A DNA stretch of 48,191 bases from an uncultured Roseateles sp. (GTDB lineage Bacteria > Pseudomonadota > Gammaproteobacteria > Burkholderiales > Burkholderiaceae). The notes under the pieces were generated by a model. The model did not search any database. It had not been told where the DNA came from and worked only from the letters and a program-made list of their open reading frames with translations. Location of the stretch: assembly GCA_946886855.1 (NCBI GenBank), contig CAMPJJ010000032.1:1-48191 (forward strand). Reading direction: 5' to 3'. Within the stretch, counting starts at the first letter, position 1. Every line of letters begins with the position of its first letter. Positions 35,501-40,084 of this stretch are shown here, one piece after another. The position numbers were made by a program, and so were the translations under genes.

Positions 35501-38498
35501 CGTCCTGCTGGCGCTCCCATCCGGTTCCAGCGTCCTGGGAGATACCCGTCAGGTAGATCGGCGCCTCGACCACACCGTTGCGGGCCAGAGCCATCGTCGC
35601 GCCGTGCACGACCTCGAGCGAACGCAGCTGCGCGCGATGCACGTCGTTCGACGAGGCGCTCAAGACCTCCAGACGGTCCTTGTCGACGGCGAACGGACGT
35701 CCGCTCAGCGCGGACCTCAGCAGCGCCAGGGTCTGCTCGCTCAGGTGACGACGGAATGCATCGTTGAACGTCCGGCCGGACAGGTCGATCAACGCGCGTG
35801 AGCCGCCTTGCACGCCGGCCAGGAAGGCAAGTTCCCCGATGGGAAGCTCCAGGCGGGTCGGGTGTCTTGACAGCTCGGCGGAGGGCATCCTCACCTTGTC
35901 GAAGGCGCCGATCGGCAGATCATCCAACTCCCAGACACTCCGCTGCGGCGCGTACTCGCCGAACGCTTTGGACAGCGCGGCGAAGCCGTCGTACAACAGG
36001 TCCGGATCCGCCTGCCAGAGGCCGTCGGCGATCATCTTCGTCGCGGTCGCCCGGCCGCTGACGCTGCCTTCCGGCGCAGTCCCGCCGCATGCCTGCACGG
36101 CATCACGCACAGCCGCCGTGATCGCATCGGGTGTCTCGCCCAGGGGCGCCACCTGGCCATCAGGCACTTGCTTCAAGGTGCGCTTCAAGGTCGCGAGCAC
36201 CTCGAACAACGTGCCGGCATGGCCTGGCAGACGGATGGCATCCGCTTCATCCACATCGTCCGAGAACACCACGGGTCGACGAACGTCGGTGCGACGCGGG
36301 GTGGCGATGATCCCGTCCTCGAAGCCCTGCGGGTGCTTGTCCCTGCGAACGACCTGCTTCGTCCCGGCATCGATATGGAAGCTGAAGGTTGCCTCCGGGC
36401 GGTGCACGCCCGACGGCGCATCGCCATGGGGCTGCGTGTGACGCGATCCGAAAGGCGAGAAGGCCACGTTTTCGGCGTAGGCGGTCAACGTCGCCGCCGG
36501 CCTCAGGAATCCGGCCTTGTCGGCGGCCAGCAGAAACTCGGTGGCGAAGCTGCGGGGAAAGACCGGCGATTCCTGCGTGCAGGAAAAGAGCGTGACCCGG
36601 TCGACGCGTCGGGGCAGCCTCAGTTCTCCGAGCGCCTTGCGCACGCGCGCGGCCAGCGCTCCGGCCGAATAGTCGGCCAGCGCCGCCTCGTCCAGATTCC
36701 CCAGCCTCGTGCCATGCCCGACGACGACGAGCTTGATGAGGCCGTCCGATGCGAGACCGCGGATCCATTCCTCGCCGTCGGCGATCCTGAATCCGCCGTC
36801 CCGATTGAGCTGGACCCACGCCGTCTCTCCGGCTTCCTTGCGCGTCAGGAGGCGGGCGTTGTAGTCGATCTCATCGTCTTTCTCCATCTGGAGGACGAGC
36901 GTCAAGCGTTTGCCGCCCTTCATGAACCGGGGCGGCGCGAGCGCCAGGCGCGCTTGGGTTCCCGGGAACGATCCTGGGATCCGGTCGTGCACCCAGAGCG
37001 TCCCGACCGCCCTCTTGATCGCGTCGGCATCGCCGACCCAGCGTCCCTCCTTCTCCGTCGCCACGCGCAGCTTGCCGACGAAGATCTCCTGGCCCTTCAA
37101 CCGGATCTCGGGAGGCAAGCCGTTCTCCGGCTTGTCGACCACGCGAAGGAAGTGGGCCCGGATGAAGTCGTCGATCTGGCGGATCTGCCGGTCCTGGTGC
37201 AGGCGCTGCTGCGGTGTGGCGCCAGCCGGCAGCGGATCGACGTGCACGGCCGCCCTGAACGGCCGCTCGTCGATCGCCGACGCGCGCTCGCTGTCGAGCG
37301 CCAACGCGATGTCGATGCGCCCCTGCTCGCAGTCGAGTGTCTGCACCAGACGACGTTTGCCTCGCGTCAGCCCCTTCAACGGGGCCGCCGTGTCGATGGT
37401 CTGGTCGACGTCCCGCAGCGGCAGCGGCGGAGACATCGGCGCGCACAGCTCGTCGAGGAGGTCCGCGTCGCTGACAAGGAGCGACCCGCCGGAGAGTTCG
37501 CGCCACTCGCCCGACTCGCGCTTGAGCAGGGAAACGAAGCGCGGCGCCATCGACAAGCCGCGCCTGGCCAGGCGCTGCTGCATCAGGAAGGTCGCCCGCA
37601 GCGCATGCAGTCGATGCTGGTCCGCCGGGTCCGCCGACCGCGCCATGAACGTCACCGCGTCCGCATCGATGAGGAAGGGCTCCTTCAACACCGTGGCCCG
37701 CACCACCTGCGCCATCACCTGCGCCATCGCCACGCGCGCGCCGTCATCGGGCGTCGCGGCCAATGCCAGCATCCGCATCGCATCGGACATCGCGACGACG
37801 AACGCCAGCCCGTCGCGTTGCACCACAAGCGAGGTGCGCAGTTCCGGCCGGCCCCGCAGGTCGAGGTCGGACGCTTCGGCGAACCAGCCCGAAGCAACGT
37901 CCTCGAAAGCAAGACGTTCCTTCCGCGCGCCGCGCGTGATCTCGAAAGCCTCCGCCGTCTTCAGATACGCGTCACGGAGCTTGAGCGGATCCAGCTCGCG
38001 AAGACCCGCGACCAGGGTCTCGCCGGCCTCGCGCACGAGCGCGTCCGCCCGTGTCGCGAGCGCTTTCCCGAACTCGGCTTCGATCCTGTCGATCGCCGAC
38101 TTCGACGCGGCGGCGGGGGTGGCTTCCGCCGCCACCTCCGCGTCGTGCGCCAGCACGTTCCACAGCGACGCGATCGCCGCGTCGGCCAGCCGCGGATCCT
38201 GCGCCATGGCGTCTTCCAGCCTGGGCAGATGCCGTCGCAGTTCCTGCGCGACCAGATCGAACAAGCCCGGATTCGGCATCGCGTGCAGCGCCTTGCTGTC
38301 CTGCGACGTCGCCTTGATCAGCGGGGTGTACGGCCACGGCGCGCGGCGCCAAAGCGGTGGTGTCCACGGCGCCGCGGGCGGCGACTTGTCGTCGAACGCG
38401 GTCGCGTCGTTCTGTGCGATGACAGAGGTCGAGGTCGAGGTCGAGGTCGAGGTCGAGGTCGAGGTCGAGGTCGAAGGGGTTTGCGCGTGGGAAGTCAT
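20586..38498 (-). CDS. Giant 5,970-aa toxin-like protein with four tandem C80 protease domains
   Basis: A single uninterrupted frame. Order: a (Ser-Thr)n N-terminus (10-26); four repeated modules of about 665 aa (to about 2730), each with a helical cargo-like part ending near a (V/I)HRGD(L/I)LP motif (degenerate in module 1) and then a peptidase C80 domain; a hydrophobic TcdA/TcdB-like pore region (about 2970-3300, core 3115-3265); RTX-like GGGGNDTYIV (about 3530) and GGLGADTYRI (about 3840); a long unassigned region; a discoidin-like domain (4420-4570); and C-terminal repeats of about 330-360 aa with a (S/A)AMPPV-type motif (4842, 5172, 5533). His/Cys pairs are H595/C640, H1256/C1301, H1928/C1973 and H2595/C2640. 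C80 domains in MARTX and TcdB self-cleave on host inositol hexakisphosphate. There is no signal peptide, and no secretion genes are nearby. GC is lower than flanking genes. Upstream is a 137-bp divergent gap shared with glrK. Confidence 0.85.
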   Translation of the reverse strand: MTSHAQTPSTSTSTSTSTSTSTSTSVIAQNDATAFDDKSPPAAPWTPPLWRRAPWPYTPLIKATSQDSKALHAMPNPGLFDLVAQELRRHLPRLEDAMAQDPRLADAAIASLWNVLAHDAEVAAEATPAAASKSAIDRIEAEFGKALATRADALVREAGETLVAGLRELDPLKLRDAYLKTAEAFEITRGARKERLAFEDVASGWFAEASDLDLRGRPELRTSLVVQRDGLAFVVAMSDAMRMLALAATPDDGARVAMAQVMAQVVRATVLKEPFLIDADAVTFMARSADPADQHRLHALRATFLMQQRLARRGLSMAPRFVSLLKRESGEWRELSGGSLLVSDADLLDELCAPMSPPLPLRDVDQTIDTAAPLKGLTRGKRRLVQTLDCEQGRIDIALALDSERASAIDERPFRAAVHVDPLPAGATPQQRLHQDRQIRQIDDFIRAHFLRVVDKPENGLPPEIRLKGQEIFVGKLRVATEKEGRWVGDADAIKRAVGTLWVHDRIPGSFPGTQARLALAPPRFMKGGKRLTLVLQMEKDDEIDYNARLLTRKEAGETAWVQLNRDGGFRIADGEEWIRGLASDGLIKLVVVGHGTRLGNLDEAALADYSAGALAARVRKALGELRLPRRVDRVTLFSCTQESPVFPRSFATEFLLAADKAGFLRPAATLTAYAENVAFSPFGSRHTQPHGDAPSGVHRPEATFSFHIDAGTKQVVRRDKHPQGFEDGIIATPRRTDVRRPVVFSDDVDEADAIRLPGHAGTLFEVLATLKRTLKQVPDGQVAPLGETPDAITAAVRDAVQACGGTAPEGSVSGRATATKMIADGLWQADPDLLYDGFAALSKAFGEYAPQRSVWELDDLPIGAFDKVRMPSAELSRHPTRLELPIGELAFLAGVQGGSRALIDLSGRTFNDAFRRHLSEQTLALLRSALSGRPFAVDKDRLEVLSASSNDVHRAQLRSLEVVHGATMALARNGVVEAPIYLTGISQDAGTGWERQQDGSAIHRGDLLPDLLPERKAEIDRMRSPPPADIDDANPLSRLAAFMPLARQTIDRTAGTITIEWPLAKSGRQAATTLQFKRADAGGEADIRARQDIDIRTLDTFIVGAFMPYDALPVNAAPALIRIDGDQLMAGRAVVAERKAGVWTTRREKLLEVQHALNPTLSPGPFPSVDEWAFHADGYVPRSHGDGVNSRLLLILQMEPGEDGQGYAVQSIIDHPDDAVWIQVDPHGEHRVRSGGHLLERATDKTPIKLEVVGHGRNDLRTRAQTLAGYSSTELADRLASLQQDLRLRAKVERVALISCRLETPGVLHSFGADFLKEADRKGLTADSATIVSYGEVLLTPGLEDDLLSRSTQQFPGAPVLEHQPGVTWISRKDPLTGAIIQSDKYPATTLRSSVARGGPIERTHDHVHADGSRGDRQLARDRFRQWGSAGSLRELFRTLDKVLERSGMGVLDGAVPTALTQAIEASLKQTLSTDADPGLDFSTTAKQIAKGLWRRDPMALYDGFADLNDDCDTDATIPVDWDGRPRGWVKDVRFPSRMLDAFRKGVLLPAAEAGFMSALDAGWAALKQMAMRAGSAPDDTARIALAQQTGDLVHALLAGRPFVVDVDQLAALSPSGLKRPAGTTALDVLEVVHGAAMHLTRQGIMAEPIYLSDATTASTPGWEKHADGSRVHRGDLLPELLPDRGGSLAWLRQPFSRPVDDAAPLARLRDFMPKAKQSLDRAKGTITITWRGEPPRRQADSVLHFRPLPEGAGAEGRRGQDADIQALDEFIVSAFFDVVGARQNATPSQLKLVDGVLTASNAVLAKRVNDRWYRDTGAIRQTQAVLGAYAEPLPATAVSTWRAGLGDALNGMDGAGELIGKKLRLHVQIEDDKTMLRGARRVVRNHPDEVVWIQMDRLGDHRIVYGAQLLEQVRPDLPVKITIEGHGSHDEFKRSQVFADFTPDELADSLATLVAGLKLGSRARQAMLLGCGLVAPMVASDYAEQFLEAAISKGVLHEDVELTAYAATVTMVDDLDAVRSPSKKTRRFRGEQSRRFVPGTTWLYRKHSGTGQILRTDKHPAAEFDDAYGIDSVHTIDRDEARNVQPGRAGPLSELFGTLGATQVAGGIAKRDGNAPDAVVEAVQGKLRFLLSKVQGVSEHVLQDAARSLADGLWRRDPATLHEGYVKLSAVCAADSGQAAKVVWGDQPIGVVDRAITPSQLRLKFTKFMEMPLADAALVHGLQAAVAGMRGLAPDAQADAQADAIGRAFAQQTLALTEALLSGQPFTVDADAVFRMSTMQDVKARATLDVLDVTHATAMQLARRAVMATPIFLTDARQSPDVGWEGFPDGSRVHRGDILPNVLPERGTTIERLRTPAATAVDDARPLPRLARFMPEARQTLDRRAGTVTIVWPGMKDGRQADSVLRFAPLDADADADADAGLEARRRQDADMLAMDDFILREFFPAAGPMRNSMPGELRLTDGRLVAGRSVLADRQGEGWVRHDAAMREALSILSPLPVESQVERPATSWHGDIGDAITGLKVADTGTRLVVHLQMEEDLVMVHGARRTVRNHPEDTVWIQVDRLGHQVIRYGEALLKNAAPDLPVKIEISGHGSHDPATRTQRLAGYGAVELAARVGVVMDHIGLRSRAKHLTLVACAIEAPVVADSFGAAFMKAALDQRIVRQDATLVAYGEVLIRNNRLEGTQPSRTTRRHPGAAPEKHAPGVTWQFRKDETTGEIVRTDKYPAGKAEDANVVGDDDSALTRLADFRDEAYGALASASTVDGLAGRTLPLQGIDVPLTFLASLGATIDDRPLTGDLLHDIANLPDDPATRLKIEPELFRHWTSLLSDQPDAEISDRLRALGGWLDQREKQSGVGAAFIGEASPETRAIADRLTSAWQAEAEAEADAEVGGDGLGDGQAWRDAALLRAARGDPTRPTSLLGDILADLSPSTRADFEGWLKSTGQSLDDLQGMAPSRPGREGDTPVEKVVKAIERRVQGDDGIDFDKMLRVNKDNALAGLREIGVVQVGEHGLRLDATRLKRYIDSGDGVKLAYAARAFRKMSGKAYGALLDAAPDSVRPFMTEMRRLPSSGKTLGKKVLAGFNKVDGAIDYIDTAQGVYQILAHWDVMSPTQKGLSVVQSGGIVISRLAMMAGQALSKLAPVARSGVLRLAGAGLAGGAANVGLSALGIASCALEWQALKDSGQGIDSHAGKSAIANTVMACTSFIVATASAVVGAAVFLAGGATAVAGTALGLASSVLGAVGAPLAIVMFITSAVVQAALWFEEFGQYIRDGTSVDDKAAAGFAKAFGFSTDVTLRAETEKAAREAAARLSQSLKAQQQSDLEFEARQLGKQGYDTARIPDTTHPVKHATFYDGQSSQRYNFALQPGKVKATTFKRVTLPQRGSVGLRSGTAWLSMDLWEHETATQYVMGGADRQLLQVGSLNDVSLQTQSEETIFQARRPSNALLEGSGSGVTEIQIDAEGSDVALSFLTIFGSPGILFEYPGRLPNRVLGAQRATVRNAAKATVSGSGAGEHFDVSASEATIRGGGGNDTYIVRAGNRIFSASRDVAIWTRGVSGAAIDVGHAAASLLLKVDVLHESLSFRRDGEHLDVVIGQESLRLERYFGGADQPGTATAAAVVIVDAVGTILTLIEPEVIKEETISVTALDKHLAFSKELPVSRRTLSGDHARTRFHLSSGGGDVRVEPMTAMPMNLFLDVPVDRLGLHEEGDDLDIIETPPVGAPETFVPLRLRLSGLRRSDADESDADESDRHVTVWVADKDKDKPPAVLVLPKAGEPVDATARVLVSLKDSTGEKSDVTMTSTTEGNPSVAGQGTKDADVIDARSLPDGTVLRGGLGADTYRIKAGQSHVIDNRAEDSARDVLEVDDIGWLALLKDLRFSRSGGDLVIGMAGGQITVRDHAARSHARRLTLGVGDKRFALPVIQDGFMVHLSSPAEGDVPATAPGVHMVLPRPGRPWDLRAQPKRVWMRRPDEVLKHGSSVEAVRRGDLASRVILVDYQHAPEAWALKEDVAQDEGRLAGVFGMAIHDHAFPIGKLHEDLLAGTTDPGHVYPLETVRGYLVARGVPREVADQIRSDTFQRLQRLHQLLAVAVDSRDRQLPAAFIDLYTASDLTPSADQGPMLRFLASRRSPWAYDELILRHALSMTQLQVFESWADVHVGGVRGSDNACAALAAFSQMLNGNKPSGSFAPSLLAKVLELKGRPRAIAQQLALAMQAADTLDDHWVAGMLQAGAVHHDVLRRLRDAGVSPQDLVLSNANRLRYEGSGDRSALIAVNASESLKSPLTNAYRYTLKYYLKLDKAGGRFERRDRSRQAGVVYDFVPGIIVDENGESPDPVSAYATWHKTYAEKIAKEEKKLRGHKSHGTVGGAATNASPWYDSQIPEYKEALSSVVRLKREGLANVETYQAGGTWDGRSTPGNLVDGFDGHDETVAWRPGASSASSGDDNSKPDISVDPDKFIQFDFAHPVALTGLTLKIDASSLEWTAEALSSPSSIWQILAQRKDQAWVEVSSSMAIQARDKHPWWHIDTKGVPYSRYRLTGMHGTFPKAAWFSEVTFSTGEAGMDSESRSAVSALQVAGYGDEEIRSLFLMGLRDQWDALKVAVLRRHFGPLPLAVALEDAQRHHALTDTEIAILKDLRAESDDSQPWSAASLLKAVRLRAAHRHLQLLNERLPFLDPESIQDEAHRQFVAQMKEGLVDKRDASVKQDRENEAMGPGTVPEPSMPDWLKDVVILSPVRTSDLPRASKSALNAGPHEAARRLVDEQYARLAAGLGEAGAMRATAPWYLHLFALTAAASGRDLRLRVTSDTTEKAQAVRAVIEDALPRLQAAQDEGLLKVSIAASMPPVGDVKAWSSSTPTSTSDGAPLHLSPGTALVTEYGQARDGLPIPRLKAGGFTDDEALSLFGRGVQTVEQVTRAIEWRKLFPTLPWKIVADGALYVPASEGVPREPVSGQGGQGSPVRGGLTQVQLAEFIDGQLPIDAPRLFNRAMTGRHLLTVRHWLDAMGNATANLPIAAQLTRAASGAPGALASAIGLAVKQKLLHHGASTVTETSGWAPSALRGFISLEPGEGGKRTASFDASIFNVLSVYERLLDTLGDGLKDLGHDQETAAEALRSNYVELAVIRAAIAGQQLRLQVPAGASPREQAFMTLIGARLAALQQMDARDLLDVRIVSAMPPVDPADGWTTEAVDGKTWHQSPDASPEAWLRAKASQAIPRLEADGFSGEEARALYALGVTASDRVARAIELRKQFRSLPPEVVAKEVMLPPLAVEQRRYAIDLVRHLELEPAEVLAAFRGNKLKPLREVVVNEDHLPHSWRDLLWHTYGEWFPLVKGSPVSALLSRLTTSLGESLAPLKLEAKESVDDLAWALLQAVSGPVWHFRRSLSEVIQTVQWWHARRDLQADVVLSAPWAPKCLQALVSLGDGREGGSDGEAGHALAAPTAIVLRAFEGLLETLEAALRQRGDSEASVAEAMAPHVLRLAALHASASGRQLRLHVPPTGSPADRELRDLLDLAIPFLEKARSAGLVDVAIASAIPPVDPAHAWATEVLEGTALHVSSTGPLESALNEALRSYPFHRLTAAGYGDDDAWALQQGGVDTGELVDRAIQLRGFFGDLSPQLVLAELGNAPFTALEERLAAKVGWLARRYSLDATALVRGGAVDPVIRIASELIQMPGGLFSSEDIQQSQRTSILQWLSDTQGSDWVSDDAHVTAFVEVMGLAAAGDIGRLTEALSLARRLGFTYRGQTTVVDRDDWMPETVSRHGTLVLVEDGEGQEGGEGASAMAASDYVVLQGFKRLLDLSRSGYASRGKDEASATSDIGPFYLQLQVLRAAAAGRTLELVLSGSDSREGLHLRTGLKMLLSSLTKAQQEGLVKVRQRPSTALPSLHGKLVVSLPDVQTQGEASRRSKRAAADPGPDQGRGGEPQRQANLLLQEMSGERPASVGGTSFPASQKLPSPMSLLSAQSS
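20870..24130 (-). other. C-terminal repeats of the giant protein
   Basis: Three full and one partial repeat of about 330-360 aa. Each contains GR.L.L.V/Q.L.L.V, then a (S/A)(A/S)(M/I)PPV(D/G) motif, then (F/Y)(T/S/G)D(D/E)EA or similar, then V.RAI.(L/W)R. Positions of the PPV motif are near residues 4842, 5172 and 5533; the fourth repeat degrades into a polar tail ending SLLSAQSS. Function is unknown. By position they match the repetitive receptor-binding end of large toxins. Confidence 0.6.
24815..25240 (-). other. Discoidin (F5/8 type C)-like domain in the giant protein
   Basis: Residues about 4420-4570. NLVDGFDGHDETVAW, then FIQFDFAHPVALTGLTLKID, then a C-terminal YRLTGMHGTFPKAAWFSEVT, follow the order of strands in galactose-binding-like discoidin domains. 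A glycan-binding role would suit receptor recognition (inference). Confidence 0.55.
27241..27270. repeat. 15-bp direct repeat inside the giant gene
   Basis: Two adjacent 15-bp units (GA(T/C)TCATCCGCGTCC) encode DADES twice in the region between the two RTX-like motifs. Confidence 0.75.
28600..29600 (-). other. TcdA/TcdB-like pore-forming/translocation region of the giant protein
   Basis: Residues about 2967-3300. A helical lead includes VDGAIDYIDTAQGVYQILAH. A long hydrophobic stretch follows with segments such as VMACTSFIVATASAVVGAAV and ALGLASSVLGAVGAPLAIVM and few charges. This matches the composition and order of the TcdA/TcdB pore-forming domain, also found in Mcf-type insect toxins. 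Assignment is from pattern recognition, not a profile search. Confidence 0.65.
29823..29852. repeat. Hexanucleotide repeat (TTCGGC x5) inside the giant gene
   Basis: Five units (TTCGGC, GTCGGC, then TTCGGC three times) encode a Glu-Ala run in the segment after the fourth C80 domain. Confidence 0.8.
30306..30911 (-). other. C80 protease domain 4 of the giant protein
   Basis: Residues about 2530-2731. LVVHLQMEEDL, VWIQVDRLGHQVIRYG, ISGHGSHD with His2595, LAGYGAVELAARV and LVACAIE with Cys2640. It is the copy nearest the pore-forming region, the position a single C80 domain occupies in TcdA/TcdB. Confidence 0.85.
31234..31263. repeat. Hexanucleotide repeat (GCATCG x5) inside the giant gene
   Basis: Five GCATCG-type units (the last is GCATCT) encode an Asp-Ala run in the module-4 segment, between the HRGDILP motif and the C80 domain. 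Confidence 0.85.
32307..32909 (-). other. C80 protease domain 3 of the giant protein
   Basis: Residues about 1864-2064. LHVQIEDDKTM, VWIQMDRLGDHRIVYG, IEGHGSHD with His1928, FTPDELADSLATL and LLGCGLV with Cys1973. LGC is also the context of the catalytic Cys in TcdB. Confidence 0.85.
34327..34926 (-). other. C80 protease domain 2 of the giant protein
   Basis: Residues about 1192-1391. It contains LILQMEPGED, VWIQVDPHGEHRV, VVGHGRND with His1256, TLAGYSSTELADRLASL and ISCRLET with Cys1301. The LAGYSSTELA phrase closely follows the LSGYSADELA segment of the Vibrio cholerae MARTX cysteine protease, as I recall it. Confidence 0.85.
36326..36908 (-). other. C80 protease domain 1 of the giant protein
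   Basis: Residues about 531-724. LTLVLQMEKDD opens the domain. VVGHGTRLG carries His595 and LFSCTQES carries Cys640. RRDKHPQG closes it, equivalent to the R.DK.P motif in the other three copies. Confidence 0.8.
38425..38472. repeat. Hexanucleotide repeat (GAGGTC x8) at the giant gene's 5' end
   Basis: Eight perfect GAGGTC units encode the alternating Ser-Thr run at residues 10-26 of the giant protein. Six-base units keep the frame, so slippage would change length without turning the gene off. Confidence 0.9.
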
Positions 38499-38635
38499 GA
38501 CGGCTGTCGCGGGGAATCCAGATCCCGCGTCAGTGGCAACCCCCGCCGCGCGGTTGTCAGGTTCGACGACGCTTGTCGCCGGAGAACCCGGGCCTCCGGC
38601 AACCGCACGCCACCGGACAACTACACTGCCGCCCG

Positions 38636-40084
38636 ATGCTGAACCGCATTTCCTTCCGCCAGATGCTGCTGATCGGCTTCCTGTCGATCGCCGGCCTGCT
38701 CGCCGCCGCGTCGCTGGGCGGCCTGCTGACGCTCGAACGCCTGACGATGCAGAGCCGCGAGGCCGTCGTGCGCGCCGCGCGCATGAGCAGCGAGGTGCAG
38801 CAGCTCGGCGACCGGGGCGTCAGCATGGAGCGCGCCGCGCGGCAGTACGCCGTCCTGGAGGACCGCGCGCTGCGCCAGCGCTTCGACGAGGACGCCGCCG
38901 ACGCCGAGCGCCTGCTCGCCCTGCTGCGCGCGCAAGGCCTGGCCCCCGCGCCGCTGGACGCCTGGAAGACCAAGCTCGCCGAAGTCCGCGCGCTGCTGGA
39001 CACGCCCCGCGCGATCAATCCGCGCAAGCGCGAGACCGACCTGATGACGCGCTTCCGCGAACTCGGCGGCCTCACCGGCAGCCTCGCCGAGGACGTCCGC
39101 AGGCACGCCGAGACCAGCAACCGCGTGCTGCAGGACAAGCTCGAGAACGGCCGCGTGCTCCTGGGCCAGCAGGTGCTGGGCGCCATCGCCCTGGCCGCGC
39201 TGCTGTCGCTGGTCTTCGGCATCTTCCTGACCCGGCCGCTGCGCCACCTCGCCCGCGCCATCAAGGGCCTGGGCGAGAACCGCCTCGACGACCGCATCGA
39301 GATCCGCGGCCCCGCCGACCTGCGCGTGATCGGCCAGCGCCTGGACTGGCTGCGGCTGCGGCTGGCGGAACTCGATGCCGACAAGGCGCGTTTCCTGCGG
39401 CACGTCTCGCACGAGCTCAAGACCCCGCTGGCCGCCCTGCGCGAAGGCACCGCGCTGCTGGAGGACGAGGTCGCCGGCCCGCTCAACGACAAGCAGAAGG
39501 AAGTCGCCCGCATCCTGCGCGACAACACCGCCGTGCTGCAGCGCCAGATCGAGGACCTGCTGCGCTTCAACGCCGCCGCCTTCGAGGCCCGCGACCTCAA
39601 GCCGCAGCGCACCGAGCTCATGTCCCTGATCCAGGGCACGATCGATCACCAGCGGCTGCAGTGGCAGGCACGCGGATTGCACGTCAGCCTGTCCGGCGGA
39701 CCGCTCGAGGCGGACGTCGACCCGGCCAAGATCGCGGCCGCGGTCGGCAACCTCCTCTCCAATGCGATACGCTTCGCCCCGCCCGGCGGCCGCGTCGACA
39801 TCGACCTCGCGCGCCGGGACGGCCAGCTCACCATCGACCTGCGCGACGACGGTCCCGGTGTCGCCCCGGCAGACCAGGCCCGCATCTTCGAGCCCTTCTA
39901 CCGCGGCGAACGCCAGCCCGAGGACGCGCTCAAGGGCACCGGCATCGGCCTGTCCATCGTCACCGAATACATCACCGCCCATGGCGGCCACATCGACCTG
40001 CTGCCCGCCGACCAAGGCGCCCATTTCAGAATCACGCTGCCATGCGCCCACACGCCCCGGTTCCTGAAATCCTCGAACGCATGA
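38636..40084 (+). CDS. glrK: Sensor histidine kinase GlrK/QseE
   Basis: A 482-aa inner-membrane kinase. TM1 is residues about 10-32 (LLIGFLSIAGLLAAASLGGL). A periplasmic helical domain of about 140 residues follows, then TM2 (LGAIALAALLSLVFGIFL) and a HAMP linker. The DHp box FLRHVSHELKTPLAALREG has phospho-acceptor His259. The ATPase domain has GNLLSNAIRFA (N box), DDGPGV (G1) and GTGIGLSI (G2). The family identification rests on this architecture plus the downstream lipoprotein and sigma-54 activator, the conserved glrK-qseG-glrR order. In E. coli this system answers envelope or adrenergic-type cues and controls the small RNA GlmY. ATG 38636 is chosen because the first membrane span starts there. 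The stop overlaps the next start (ATGA). Confidence 0.88.
   Translation: MLNRISFRQMLLIGFLSIAGLLAAASLGGLLTLERLTMQSREAVVRAARMSSEVQQLGDRGVSMERAARQYAVLEDRALRQRFDEDAADAERLLALLRAQGLAPAPLDAWKTKLAEVRALLDTPRAINPRKRETDLMTRFRELGGLTGSLAEDVRRHAETSNRVLQDKLENGRVLLGQQVLGAIALAALLSLVFGIFLTRPLRHLARAIKGLGENRLDDRIEIRGPADLRVIGQRLDWLRLRLAELDADKARFLRHVSHELKTPLAALREGTALLEDEVAGPLNDKQKEVARILRDNTAVLQRQIEDLLRFNAAAFEARDLKPQRTELMSLIQGTIDHQRLQWQARGLHVSLSGGPLEADVDPAKIAAAVGNLLSNAIRFAPPGGRVDIDLARRDGQLTIDLRDDGPGVAPADQARIFEPFYRGERQPEDALKGTGIGLSIVTEYITAHGGHIDLLPADQGAHFRITLPCAHTPRFLKSSNA

Noticed and set aside
20586..38498. Giant gene as an NRPS/PKS or a plain RTX adhesin
   Set aside because: No adenylation, condensation, ketosynthase or carrier motifs are present. 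The four C80 His/Cys pairs and the pore-like region do not fit an adhesin.
36168..38642. Plus-strand open frame of 824 codons opposite the giant gene's 5' end
   Set aside because: It is antisense shadow of the C80 module 1 coding region, ending in a GR-rich run that mirrors the Ser-Thr repeat.
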